From: Platanthera guangdongensis
Taxonomy: Eukaryota > Streptophyta > Magnoliopsida > Asparagales > Orchidaceae
DNA: 64,000 bases
Assembly: GCA_039583875.1 (NCBI GenBank)
Contig: CM077160.1
Span: 111,123,314-111,187,313, forward strand
Direction: 5' to 3'
Shown here: positions 36,659-47,193 of the stretch, piece after piece
How the letters are laid out: every line of letters starts with the position of its first letter
Numbering within the stretch: position 1 is the first letter of the stretch
Notes under the pieces: generated by a model
The model's database searches: none
What the model saw: only the letters and a program-made list of their open reading frames with translations
What the model was told of the DNA's origin: nothing
Made by a program: the position numbers and the translations under genes

Positions 36659-37301
36659 CTATGTTGCACCGATACGGGACACGCGACACGACACGACACG
36701 ACACGCGACTCGTCAATTCTCAAAAAATATCATATTCTGACACGTTGGGACACGTATATTAAATATTCATTTTTATAATTATGAAAATCCTAAAACATTT
36801 AACAAAAAATAAAAATTAACAAATATTTAAATAAATTAAGTCATGTTTAAATATTACTCATCAAATATTCAAATGCAAAACTTAACAAATGATCAAAAAA
36901 TGATAGAACATTAACGCATTATCATTATATATCATCGGTAAAAATAATGGATTCTCATGCAAATTTTTTTCCCACTTTCAATCTTCTTTTTTCTAGAGAA
37001 AATATCTACACCACTAGTAGATCCACTTTCACTACTTGAAATGCTAGAAGGGGGTAAAGGCACTTCCAAGATAAATTGTCACCTGCCTCACCATGAGTAG
37101 CTAACTTAGGGACACGCGTGTCCGATTGAGCGAGGCATGCGTGTCCGATTGAGCGGGACACGCGTGTCCGATTGAGCGGGACACGCGAGTCTCGCGTGAG
37201 CCAGCGTGTCGGATTTCCGACTTGAGTGTCGGAGAGTCGGACGAGTGTCGGACTCTCCGACACCGACATGTTGGGCATTTTAAAGTATCGGTGCTTCATA
37301 G
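36659..37301. mobile_element. T1: non-autonomous DNA transposon inside C8
   Basis: 643 bp inserted in the C8 pre-integrase coding region. The termini CTATGTTGCACCGATAC and CTATGAAGCACCGATAC (reverse complement of the right end) match over 17 bp apart from two bases. The flanks ATTGTCAG (36651-36658) and TTTGTCAG (37302-37309) form an 8-bp TSD with one mismatch. C8 relatives read across without this insert, which confirms the boundaries. The interior has CGACA tandem units on the left and GGACACGCGTGTCCGATTGAGC repeats (about 37110-37190). An 8-bp TSD suggests hAT, though MULE is not excluded. Confidence 0.82.
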
Positions 37302-39965
37302 TTTGTCAGTCCTCCAGAAAGCTCTACCAGATGTATCTCTTCCTTCTTTTCAGTGTGAATCTTGTATTTTGGGCAAGCAGCCCCGTTCATCTTTTGTATC
37401 TCATTATACTCGGAGCTCAGCTCCTTTTATTTTAGTACACTCTGACATTTGGGGACCGTACAAAATCACTAGCATTTCTGGTTATCGTAATTTTTTAACT
37501 TTTATTGATGATTATTCTCAAATGACATGGCTATATTTACTTCGGGATCGCACCGAGCTTCCACGTGTCTTTCGGGCTTTCCTCCTTGAAACCCGCACGC
37601 AATTCTCCACAAACATCAAAACTGTTCGCATTGATAATACTTGCGAACACACTAGCCACGAGTTCGCGAACCTTTGCTCGGATTTTGGATTCATTCACCA
37701 AACATCGTGTGCTTATACCCCTCAACAAAATGGCGTGGCCGAACGTAAGAACCGTCATCTTCTTGATGTAATTCGCTCTCTCATGCTTCAAATGCAGGTT
37801 CTCAAAGCTTATTGGAACTTTGACGTCTCAACAGCATGCTATCTGATTAACCGTCTTCCGTCCTCCATACTCCACAATGCCACTCTGTTCAGCCACATGT
37901 TCCCCTCTACTGAGGCATTTTTTCTCATACCCCGAATCTTTGGGTGCACCTGCTATGTTCACTGTCTTGGTTCATTCGTGGAGAAGTTGGATCCCCGAGC
38001 GGCCAAACAAATCTTTGTTGGCTACTCACGAACTCAGAAAAGCTACGTCTGATATTCTCCTACTACCCGCAAGGTAACTGCTTCTGCTGATGTTACCTTT
38101 CGGGAGGATCTTCTATTTTTCTCTGCTCAAGACCCTACACCTCTATCACCACCTGGTCTACGTCCTCTCATTCTCGTTACCACTCCTCCCACACCACACA
38201 TTCCTGCCCAGCCTCCCACTATTTCCAAGCCACCTTTTATACGTGTTTACACTCGTCGCCTACCTAGCTCTGTTGCCCCGATGCAGTCGGCTTCGCCTCT
38301 GACGCTCCACGTCCTATTGATCTGGCACCATAATCAACCGCTCATCCCATGGAGAATTATGTATCCCTACATCGTCTATCCCCACAACTTCAAACTTTTG
38401 CGACTTCATTATCCTTTATTTATGTACCTAACTTTGTGCAGGAGGCTCTTCAGCATTCTGACTGGCGGGCGGTCATGGAAGAAGAAACGACTGCTCTCTG
38501 GGCTAACCAAACCTGGCACCTTGTCCCTTTACCTCCCGAGCAGACACCTGTTGGGTGTAAATGGGTCTTGTCATCAAACATGCTCCTGATGGGATAATTG
38601 ATCGTCTGAAGGCCCGCCTGATGGCACGTGTATACACCCAACAGCACGGCCTCAATTATGAGGAGACATTCTCTCCCGTGGCCAAACTCAACATTGTTCG
38701 TGTCCTCTCCGTGGTTGTGCATCGTCAATGGCCCATACATCAATTGGACATCAAAAATGCGGTTCTGAATAGCGATCTCCAGGAAACAGTCTACATGCAG
38801 CAACCTCCCGTGTTTGAGACTACGGGGGAGTACTGAGTGTGTCATCTGAAGAAGTTCATCTATGGTCTCAAACAATCTCCTCGGGCATGGTTCGACAAGT
38901 TTAGTAAGGCGGTTCGGGAAGTTGGCTTTACTCGGAGCTCAGCAGACTTCTCTATGTTCACTCGTCATCAGAAAACAGGAACGGTTCTTCTTTTAGTTTA
39001 TGTTGACGACATCTTAATCACTGGAGACGGCTCAAAGGGAATCCAAGCGGTCAAGCAGCACCTTAGCTCCGTCTTTCAGACAAAAGATCTGGGGCATCTT
39101 TGATACTTGCTTGGTCTTGAGATCGCGAGACATCCGGATGGACTTGTCCTCACCCAACGGAAGTACTGTCTGGATCTCCTACAATATGTTGGCTACTCTG
39201 GATGCAAGCCCACTACTACCCCAATGGATGCAAATCATAAGTTGTGTGCACATGCGTCCGATACTAATCTTCCTCTCCAAAATCCGGAATATTATCGACG
39301 TTTTGTTGGGAAATTGATCTACTTAACGTTCACAAGACCGGATATATCCTTTGTTGTTGGGGTGGTCAGCCGGTTTATGCATGCCCCTCGAATATCTCAC
39401 CTTAAAGTCGTTGAGCGAATCCTAAGATATCTTAAAACAGCTCCGGGTCAAGGGTTGGTATACAAAACCTCATCATCTACTTCAACGTTGGTTGTGTATT
39501 CTGATGGAGATTATGTTGGCTCCTTGGATGATCGGCGGTCAACCAGTGGCTTCTGTACCTATTTTGGAGGGCATCTTGTTACCTGGCGGAGTAAGAAATA
39601 AGTTGTGGTTGCTCGATCCTCAGCTAAAGAAGAATACAGATCGATGGCATCAGTTGTCTCTGAGCTTACATGGCTTGAAAGTCTCCTTGCTGATCTAGGA
39701 GTTAAACTTCCCTCACCTGCCATCCTGTTATGCGATAGCCAAGCGGCCACACACATAGCAAAGAATCCTGTTTTTCATGAAAAAACGAAACATATTGAAG
39801 TGGATTGCCACTTTATCCGAGAGAAAGTTCAAATGAAGAAGATAGAATTAAAGCATGTTTCGGGTACTGAACAAGTTGTCGATATCCTCACAAAAGCCCT
39901 ACCTAGTACCTTGTTTTATCAGTTCCTGTCCAAGCTTTGTGCCTACAACTTGTACGCTCCAGCTT

Positions 39966-39974
39966 GTGGGGGAG
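39966..39974 (+). other. C8 polypurine tract
   Basis: GTGGGGGAG before the 3' LTR. Confidence 0.75.
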
Positions 39975-40159
39975 TGTTGGAAAAGCTCATGTAAAGAGGT
40001 CCATATTGGAGCCCGTTTATTTAGTTTTCTTGTTTTCTGCTCTTTAGTCCCACATCATGTATAGGGTTCTCTTCTCTCTTTCTCCCTCCTATAAATGTGC
40101 ATTCATACCTTGTATTTCAATATTGAGAAAGTATATACAACTTTGAGGTTTTCTCCACA
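39975..40159 (+). repeat. C8 3' LTR
   Basis: TGTTGGAAAAGCTCATG...TTTTCTCCACA, 185 bp, followed by TSD TTTAT. Confidence 0.9.
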
Positions 40160-40237
40160 TTTATAAAGAAAAGAAAATAAGGCTCTATTCGGTCAGGCGG
40201 AATTGAGGCTTCAGAATTGGAATTGAAGATTAAATTC

Positions 40238-40423
40238 TGTTGGAAAAGCCCACTTAACATTAGGCCCATTTGTATAGCATTTATTGCTTTTTCTCTCCTC
40301 TCTTTAGTCCCACATTGTGTATAGGACTTTTCTCTCTCTTTCTCTCATCTATATATATGTACTCATTCTTTGTATTTGTATCAAGTGGACATATATACAA
40401 GGTTGGCTTTCTCCATTCCTACA
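40238..40423 (+). repeat. C9 5' LTR
   Basis: 186 bp, TGTTGGAAAAGCCC...CATTCCTACA, identical by eye to 45320-45505. Confidence 0.96.
40349..40360 (+). promoter_or_regulatory. TATA-like element in C9 5' LTR
   Basis: CTATATATATGT lies about 75 bp before the LTR end, in the position expected for the U3 promoter. It is followed by a TTGTATTTGTATC stretch. Confidence 0.5.
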
Positions 40424-40434
40424 TGGTATCAGAG
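40424..40434 (+). other. C9 primer-binding site
   Basis: TGGTATCAGAG directly after the LTR, intact tRNA-Met type. Confidence 0.92.
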
Positions 40435-41229
40435 CCAGGTTCGACTCTCCTGCGGACTCCCTCTTCTGTCCGCCCTGCAGCCTGCGGTCTCTGCGGCCTC
40501 CCTTGTCCAGTCCGCACCCTCTAGTCGCATCTCTCCTGCGGCCTCACTTTTCCTGTCCGCTTCCTCTCCCGTGGATCCACTTCTTCCCCCACCCCTCTCT
40601 CCCTATCTCCTCTGCCCCCCCCCCCTCCTTTTATAGCCATCCTGTGGGGTCCACTGCTTCCCCTTGTCCGCTGCGGCCTCTTCCTGTCCGGCGCGACCTC
40701 GGCGACCTCTCTCCTTGATCTCCTTCCGCCGTTCGCGCTGCGTTCGCCAGCTCGCCAGCTCGCCAGCTCGTCAGCTCGCCAGCTCGCCAGCCCGCCAGCT
40801 CGCAAGTCAGCCCCGGCGTGTCCTCTCTTATCAGTTCACTCCTGTCCGCTGCGGTCTGACCCAGACCGCCGCGACCTGAACCAGCCCGCATCATCCTCCA
40901 GCTCGCCGCGACCTCATCCAGGTCGCCGCGTCCTCACCCAGTCCGCTGACTGTTTGCTTCATCTAGCTGCTGCCTCCAGTCCGCTGCGGTCTCCTCCCAG
41001 CTCGCCGCGACCTCATCCAGGTCGCCGCGTCCTCACCCAGTCCGCTGACTGTTTGCTTCCTCTAGCTGCTGCCTCCAGTCCGCTGCGGTCTCCTCCAGCT
41101 CGCTGCGGCCTCCAGCCCGCTGCGGTCTTCTCCAGCTCGCTGCGGCCTCCAGCCCGCTGCGGTCTCATCCAACTCGCTGCGGCCTCCTTCCAGCTCGCTG
41201 CGGCCTCCTTCAAGCTCGCTGCGGCCTCC
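40435..41229 (+). repeat. C9 repetitive GC-rich leader
   Basis: It contains an 8-bp CAGCTCGC array (about 40748-40805), a duplicated block of about 95 bp (CAGCTCGCCGCGACCTCATC first at about 40902, again at about 40998), and CTGCGGCCTCC-type repeats up to the gag ATG. The frame upstream of the gag ATG is open for about 90 codons without an ATG and encodes LAAAS-like repeats. Confidence 0.85.
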
Positions 41230-44200
41230 ATGTCTACCTCTGCAGACTCCGTCGGTACGGCAGTTCCTCCTGAACGCCCGGCCTCTATACCGGAAGTCCG
41301 AGACGAGCTCCGGATCACCACAATTTCGCTCACTGGCAAGAAGAACTTTGTGGAATGGGCACACTCAGTTCGCCGTGTCCTTCAGTCCAAGGGATTCCTT
41401 CATCATCTGACCCAGACCGTTATTGGTGTCCCTACTGAGGAGTGGTTACGCAATGATGGGCGTGTGCAGACTTGGCTCCTCAACTCTCTTGATGGCGAAT
41501 CTTATCGTCTGGCCATGTATCATGAGACGGCCAAAGGCATGTGGGACGAGCTACACACCCTCTACTCCGGCAAAGATAGTCTCCACCATCTCTATGATAT
41601 CATCACCGCTCTCCAGGCCCTTGACAGCAGTGACGCCACCGACTTGACGTCCTTTGTTGCTCAAGCCCGGTCTCTGGTTGAGGCTTGGATCCACCATCAG
41701 CCTCCCACTCTAGATCTCGCTGCTCAACGTACCCAGAAGGAAGCTGTGGGTATCGCCATGATGATGGCCCGGGTACCCCCTCATCTTCACAGTGTCCGGG
41801 CTCACATCCTCTCCTCTACTGTTACACCGTCCTTTTCCGACGTGTGCTCAATGCTTCTCAAAGTCTCCCCGCCTCCGGATGTTCCCGGACTTCCTTCTCC
41901 GGCCCTTGTTCAACAAGCACCTGCTCCCTTACTACCTCTTCCCCCCTCTGCCCGTGGTGGCCGCTCTGACTCTCGCGGCCGGGGTCGCGGTGGCCGGTCT
42001 AGGCCTCAATGCTCGTTCTGTGGTAAAGTTGGTCATCTTGAGGCCACTTGCTTTCGCAAACATGGCCGTCCTCCTCGTCCACATGCCTCTGCTGCTACTA
42101 CCGACTCTGCCTCCTCTCGTACTGAGCTCGACGAGGTTCGTCTTCAGCTCCAGCATCTTCATGGCTTGCTCAGCCGTCCGCCTGCCTCGGTTGCCTCTGC
42201 TGCCTCTCTCTCCAATGAAGGTATCGCCTGCCTATCCTCTGGCACGCGCTGGATCCTTGATTCTGGTGCCACTCATCATATCACCTCTGTTAAGTCACCA
42301 CAGTACTTGTCTTCACCTCACCCGAAGTACATTACTGTTGCTAATGGGGCGTCGGTTCCCGTATCTGGATGTGCTGATATTTCTCTCACCTCTTCTCTCC
42401 TCCTACGCTCGGCTCTACATGTTCCGGGCTCTCCTTTCAATTTACTCTTTGTCGGTCGCCTTACTACTGATTCTAATTTCTCAGTGACATTTACTTCTTC
42501 TTCTTTTCTCATACAGGATCAGCAGACGCAGACTATCATTGGTAGAGGACGGCTGCAGAATGGGCTCTATCTCCTTGACGACTCTCCTACTGTCCTCGCA
42601 TCTACCTCCTCTTCGGATTGGCATCGCCGTCTGGGACATGCTCCTCTTCCAGTCCTCCGGAAGGCTCTTCCTGATGTCACTCTCCCTGCTTTTCGTTGCG
42701 ACACATGTATTTTGGGCAAACAGCCCCGTTCTTCTTTTCCCCCTCATTGTACTCGGAGCTCCGCTCCTTTTATTTTAGTACACTCTGATATATGGGGTCC
42801 GTACAAAGTTACTAGTATTTCTGGCTATCGCTATTTTCTTACTTTTATTGATGATTACTCTCGCATGACATGGTTATATCTCCTTCGGGATCGCTCTGAA
42901 CTTCCCCGCGTATTCCGGGCTTTCATCCTCGAGACTCGCACTCAGTTCTCTGCGCCTATTCGCACTATTCGTACAGACAATGCGCGGGAGTACACCAGCC
43001 ATACGTTTGCCACTCTCTGCTCTGAATTCGGCATTCTTCACCAAACCTCCTGTCCGTACACTCCACAACAGAATGGTGTCGCCGAGCGCAAGAATCGTCA
43101 CCTTCTCGATGTCGCTCGCTCGCTTATGCTTCAAATGCAGGTCCCCAAACCGTACTGGAACTACGCTCTCTCCACGGCTTGCTTCCTCATCAACCGCCTC
43201 CCGTCTTCCGTCCTCCAGTATGCTACTCCCTTCAGCCTCCTCTTTCCCACAACTTCGCCTTTTCCTCTTCCGCCACGGGTGTTTGGGTGTACCTGCTACG
43301 TTCACCACCTCGGTCCCTCCACGGACAAGTTGGACCCTCGTGCCACCAAGCAGATCTTTGTCGGGTACTCGCGCACTCAGAAGGGTTATGTATGTTATTC
43401 GCCTACTACCCGCAAGGTTACTGTCTCGCCTGACGTAACTTTCCGTGAAGATCTTCCTTTCTTCCCTGCTCCGGATATCGCTCTGCCTCCCGCTCCCGTC
43501 GTTCGTCCTATCATTCCTGCTCCTCACTCCTCCGCCTCTCTCCCTTCCCCACCTCCGGTCCGTCCACCACCTCCGGTTATCCGGGTCTATTCTCGTCGCT
43601 CTCCTCATTCTGTGGCTCCTCTGCAGTCGGCTTCGCCCTCTGGTGCTCTGCTCCCTGCTGCTCCGGCTCCCGTCTCCACCGCTCATCCGATGGCGAACTA
43701 CGTCTCGCTCCATCGCCTCTCCCCCTCTCTTCTTCACCTTGCCACCTTCTTATCTTCTGTTTCAGTCCCTAACTCTTTGCAGGAGGCGCTTCACCATCCT
43801 GGCTGGCGGGCTGCCATGGACGAAGAAATGACGGCCCTTTGGGCCAACCAGACCTGGGTCTTGGTTCCCTTACCTCCCGGTCAGCACCCTGTTGGATGCA
43901 AATGGGTCTTCGTCATCAAGCATGCTCCGGATGGCACTATTGCCCGACTGAAGGCCCGCCTTGTGGCCCGGGGCTTCACACAACAGGAGGGCCTCGACTA
44001 TGAGGAAACATTCTCTCCGGTGGCCAAGCTTAACACTGTCCGCGTTCTTCTCTCCGTCGCGGTACACCGCCGCTGGCCTCTTCATCAACTTGATATCAAG
44101 AACGCCTTTTTGAATGGCGACCTTCAGGAAACTGTCTACATGCGCCAACCGCCCGGGTTTGAGACCACGGGGGAGTCTCGGGTCTGTCTTCTCAAAAAGT

Positions 44201-45339
44201 CAATTTATGGTCTCAAACAGTCCCCACGGGCGTGGTTTGACAAGTTTAGCAAGGTGGTTCGGGACATGGGGTTCACTCGGAGCTCTGCAGATTTCTCCCT
44301 CTTTACCCGACACCGGGCCACTGGCACCATTCTTCTGTTGGTTTATGTTGACGACATCCTTCTCACTGGGGATGACTCAAAGGGGATTCAAGACGTCAAA
44401 CAACACCTGAGCACTGTTTTTCAGACTAAAGATCTGGGGAAACTTCGCTACTTCCTTGGTCTCGAGATCGTCCGGCGGCCGGACGGGTTGGTTCTCTCCC
44501 AACGAAAGTACTGTCTCGATCTTCTCAAAGATGCTGGTCAGTCTGGTTGCAAGCCAGCATGTACCCCGATGGAGGCAAATCACAAATTATGCGCTCATGC
44601 TTCGGATGACGATTTGCTACTTCCGAACCCGGAATACTATCGACGCCTTGTGGGCAAGTTGATCTATCTAACAGTCACAAGGCCAGATATATCATTTGCA
44701 GTTGGGGTTGTCAGTAGATTCATGCATGCCCCCCGGGCTTCTCATCTCCAAGCGGTTCAACGGATTCTCCGATACCTTAAGGGAGCTCCAGGCCAAGGGC
44801 TGGTTTACAAAACCTCCGACTCTGCTCCCGCATTGGTTGCCTATTCTGATGCCGACTATGCGGGTTCCCTGGACGATCGAAGGTCAACTAGTGGGTTCTG
44901 TACGTATTTTGGTGGGCATCTTATTACTTGGAAGAGTAAGAAACAAGCTGTGGTGGCTCGTTCCTCTGCAGAGGCTGAATACAGATCAATGGCCTCAGTT
45001 GTTTCAGAACTCACATGGCTTGAAAGTCTCCTTACTGACCTGGGAGTAAAACTCCCCTCCTCTGCTGTTCTATTTTGTGATAGTCAAGCCGCCATACACA
45101 TCGCAAAGAATCCGGTCTTTCATGAGCGCACAAAACATATCGAGGTTGACTGTCACTTTGTTCGTGAAAAGGTTCAACTGAAGAAACTTGAATTAAAACA
45201 TGTTCCAGGAACTGATCAAGTTGCCGACATCCTCACAAAGGCCTTATCAAGCACTCTGTTCTACCAATGTTTGTCCAAGCTGGGTGCATATGACCTATAC
45301 GCTCCAGCTTGCGGGGGAGTGTTGGAAAAGCCCACTTAA
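41230..45339 (+). CDS. C9 gag-pol polyprotein (1369 aa, intact)
   Basis: A single frame runs from the ATG at 41230 (MSTSADS) to a TAA at 45337-45339 inside the 3' LTR. Gag is at about 1-280 with a Retrotran_gag-type core and a CCHC knuckle CSFCGKVGHLEATC at 261-274. The aspartic protease has DSGA at 344-347. Integrase HHCC uses H465/H470 and C490/C493, and the catalytic D520, D583 and E619 give DD35E spacing. RT runs from about 863, with YVDD at 1039-1042. RNase H has acidic residues D1207, E1248, D1284 and D1333. The order protease-integrase-RT-RNase H is diagnostic of Ty1/copia. An in-frame open extension upstream of the ATG lacks an ATG and is not included. All key residues are present, so enzymatic activity is plausible. 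Confidence 0.96.
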   Translation: MSTSADSVGTAVPPERPASIPEVRDELRITTISLTGKKNFVEWAHSVRRVLQSKGFLHHLTQTVIGVPTEEWLRNDGRVQTWLLNSLDGESYRLAMYHETAKGMWDELHTLYSGKDSLHHLYDIITALQALDSSDATDLTSFVAQARSLVEAWIHHQPPTLDLAAQRTQKEAVGIAMMMARVPPHLHSVRAHILSSTVTPSFSDVCSMLLKVSPPPDVPGLPSPALVQQAPAPLLPLPPSARGGRSDSRGRGRGGRSRPQCSFCGKVGHLEATCFRKHGRPPRPHASAATTDSASSRTELDEVRLQLQHLHGLLSRPPASVASAASLSNEGIACLSSGTRWILDSGATHHITSVKSPQYLSSPHPKYITVANGASVPVSGCADISLTSSLLLRSALHVPGSPFNLLFVGRLTTDSNFSVTFTSSSFLIQDQQTQTIIGRGRLQNGLYLLDDSPTVLASTSSSDWHRRLGHAPLPVLRKALPDVTLPAFRCDTCILGKQPRSSFPPHCTRSSAPFILVHSDIWGPYKVTSISGYRYFLTFIDDYSRMTWLYLLRDRSELPRVFRAFILETRTQFSAPIRTIRTDNAREYTSHTFATLCSEFGILHQTSCPYTPQQNGVAERKNRHLLDVARSLMLQMQVPKPYWNYALSTACFLINRLPSSVLQYATPFSLLFPTTSPFPLPPRVFGCTCYVHHLGPSTDKLDPRATKQIFVGYSRTQKGYVCYSPTTRKVTVSPDVTFREDLPFFPAPDIALPPAPVVRPIIPAPHSSASLPSPPPVRPPPPVIRVYSRRSPHSVAPLQSASPSGALLPAAPAPVSTAHPMANYVSLHRLSPSLLHLATFLSSVSVPNSLQEALHHPGWRAAMDEEMTALWANQTWVLVPLPPGQHPVGCKWVFVIKHAPDGTIARLKARLVARGFTQQEGLDYEETFSPVAKLNTVRVLLSVAVHRRWPLHQLDIKNAFLNGDLQETVYMRQPPGFETTGESRVCLLKKSIYGLKQSPRAWFDKFSKVVRDMGFTRSSADFSLFTRHRATGTILLLVYVDDILLTGDDSKGIQDVKQHLSTVFQTKDLGKLRYFLGLEIVRRPDGLVLSQRKYCLDLLKDAGQSGCKPACTPMEANHKLCAHASDDDLLLPNPEYYRRLVGKLIYLTVTRPDISFAVGVVSRFMHAPRASHLQAVQRILRYLKGAPGQGLVYKTSDSAPALVAYSDADYAGSLDDRRSTSGFCTYFGGHLITWKSKKQAVVARSSAEAEYRSMASVVSELTWLESLLTDLGVKLPSSAVLFCDSQAAIHIAKNPVFHERTKHIEVDCHFVREKVQLKKLELKHVPGTDQVADILTKALSSTLFYQCLSKLGAYDLYAPACGGVLEKPT
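45311..45319 (+). other. C9 polypurine tract
   Basis: GCGGGGGAG immediately before the 3' LTR. Confidence 0.9.
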
Positions 45340-45505
45340 CATTAGGCCCATTTGTATAGCATTTATTGCTTTTTCTCTCCTCTCTTTAGTCCCACATTGT
45401 GTATAGGACTTTTCTCTCTCTTTCTCTCATCTATATATATGTACTCATTCTTTGTATTTGTATCAAGTGGACATATATACAAGGTTGGCTTTCTCCATTC
45501 CTACA
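45320..45505 (+). repeat. C9 3' LTR
   Basis: 186 bp, identical by eye to the 5' LTR. The polyprotein stop lies within it. Confidence 0.96.
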
Positions 45506-45572
45506 AATTCAATTAAAATTGACCTCCAATTCTAAATTTAAGTCTTCAATTTCGTTCAAATGAACAGGCCCT

Positions 45573-47193
45573 TAAAAGAAATTTAGGAGGGACCCATACT
45601 AAAAATTATCCTCATGATTCCCTATAACTTTTTTTAAAATCATGATTGTCTTGTCTTTTATTTTAGTAAGTTTTCATTACAAGTACAATGCAAGTTGTTA
45701 TTCCATGTTTATTATATGCATATTAATATTAACCATTGGAATGCATGTAAGTGGTTAAATAAGTAAAAATACACTAAGTGTAATTGAAAGGATATTTCCA
45801 AACAATTTTTGGTAAAGAACGAGGATGTTACTAGTAAGGTTTGTAATGAAGGGAGAAGAATACTTTGTGCTCAAAGATATCAACTGTGGATCAAGATCTT
45901 CACTGCTGTTACAGAAGTCATAGAGGAAGAACAGAAGCAACACTGTAAAAATAAAGAATGTCTGCACGGTGATGTCCATCTCTATTTTTGTTATATAGTT
46001 TGTCTTTAGTATATGTAGAAGAGTTTTTTGGATACTTTATAGTTTTTAGAATCCGATGACAGTGTTTAACATCCACTTTTGTGTATTATATACGGGACAT
46101 CAATGTACGGTTAAATATTATGGATATATATTTTTTTATTTATATTTATATATATGATAGTTTGATCAACATCTTGTATTCCTAGATATTAAAAAAGTTA
46201 ATCTTGCATGGTTGTGCTCAATCTACTACGATGTTTTCTTCACTCTACGACATATAAAAAAATTTAACTAAAAATCTTTTCATCCAATGTATGGTTAAAG
46301 TTTTTAAATATGACGATCTAGTGAAACGTTACATGGTATGATAAATGATGTCATGATAAGTACAAAAAGAAGAGAATAAATAACTTGTGTGTTCTTTAGC
46401 ATATCACCGTGAAGAATTTTCAAAAGAGTGAAAAACTGATTTGTTTATTTAACAAAGAGCTGAAAAATCTTGAACAATTCAAATATATCCTTCAAGAAAT
46501 CAACCCAAAGGGAAGTTACACAAACACACAAACTTCTTATATTAATTCATGCAATGATTATTCCATCATGTGGGCGTCGGTCTTCAATCAAAGTTTCAAA
46601 TTAACTTCCAATAATAGGTGTGGCCGCCAATTGAGCTCAGATAAACAACCACCGGGCAGAATTGTCTAGCTCAAAACAAATTAAAAAAATGCTTTCTTTA
46701 AAGATCCCATGATTATAATTTATGCAAAGATTAAAAAAACAGGGGAAAAGGCAGCAGAACAACACAACAACACTATTTTATTTATTTATAAGCTGAGAGA
46801 GTTAAATAAATGGTAGTGTTACAAATAAGAAAAAAACTAGTAACAAAACGATGCTGAGAGAGCCAAGAAAATTTTCTCAAGAGCTTTAGAGATAACAAGT
46901 GAAGCTCAGCTATCAGTCACACTACAATAATTAAACCAAATGGTTCTAATTTTAAGAGAAACTGGCTACGGTAAGGCTACAATAACGAATCTAGAACCAC
47001 TTTTAAAGTTTCACAGCAGGAGAAAAACAAAAAGATCAGTATACTGAGCCAATTTATATAACAAAATGGGTGACTAGAAACTATTAAAGGCCTCACAAAC
47101 TGATAAATACTGATTAATCCAACAAATAGCCAAGCGCAAGTTGAGACAATCATGTGCCAGATATTTGAGTAGCAATTGAAAAGTTTTAAGTAC
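45573..47193 (-). other. AUG3 giant-intron 5' part
   Basis: AT-rich, no gene recognised. Open frames at 45755-46009 and 46409-46669 have no domain and biased composition. The intron begins at the donor GTACTTAAAAC (47193 downward). Confidence 0.55.

Larger units (their letters stand above)
35264..39994 (+). pseudogene. C8 gag-pol remnant, interrupted by T1
   Basis: The expected gag start is ATA at 35264. About 23 bp encoding the TTISLTGKK block is deleted near 35360. Gag continues with stops to a frameshifted zinc knuckle (CSFCGKDGHLEATC near 36020). The protease WIVDSGATHHIT (about 36255) is intact. T1 splits the pre-integrase region. After T1, integrase is open from 37302 to 38052 with HSDIWGPYK, FIDDYS and PQQNGVAERKNRH. 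RT begins near 38473; its YVDD lies near 39000. RNase H (DDRRSTSGFC, SQAATHIAKNP) ends at 39994 in the 3' LTR. Stops and shifts at 38052, 38836, 39103 and 39601 inactivate it. Confidence 0.88.
34121..40159 (+). mobile_element. C8: decayed full-length Ty1/copia carrying DNA transposon T1
   Basis: 6039 bp, flanked by a perfect TSD TTTAT (34116-34120 and 40160-40164). The excess over about 5.4 kb is T1 (36659-37301). LTRs of 184 and 185 bp differ at about ten positions by eye (roughly 6%). The primer site is mutated, the gag ATG is lost, and there are several frameshifts and stops. It is antisense to AUG3. Confidence 0.92.
40238..45505 (+). mobile_element. C9: intact, recent Ty1/copia retrotransposon
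   Basis: 5268 bp with a perfect TSD AATTC (40233-40237 and 45506-45510). The 186-bp LTRs are identical by eye, with an intact primer site, polypurine tract and one uninterrupted gag-pol. All features of an autonomous element are present. Size, short LTRs and single-ORF organisation suggest an Ale/Retrofit-like lineage (inference). It is inserted in MITE M3 and antisense to AUG3. It is near-identical to C7, which lies 11.3 kb away in opposite orientation. Confidence 0.96.
40181..45572. mobile_element. M3: small foldback MITE split by C9
   Basis: The left part (40181-40237) and right part (45506-45572) together make about 119 bp once C9 and its TSD copy are removed. The ends are GGCTCTATTC and, reverse-complemented from the right, AGGGCCTGTTC. 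The halves are broadly complementary (GAATTGAAG... versus AATTGAAGAC...). TAA flanks both sides. This fits a PIF/Harbinger (Tourist-like) MITE. C9 sits near its centre. Confidence 0.65.

Noticed and set aside
40954..41229. N-terminal extension of the C9 polyprotein
   Set aside because: The frame is open but its first codon would be TTG, and the ATG at 41230 begins the conserved Gag N-terminus shared with C7. It is treated as leader.
46409..46669. Plus-strand open frame in AUG3 intron
   Set aside because: Lys/Asn/Ser-rich, no recognisable domain, antisense to the gene. Probably chance in AT-rich DNA.
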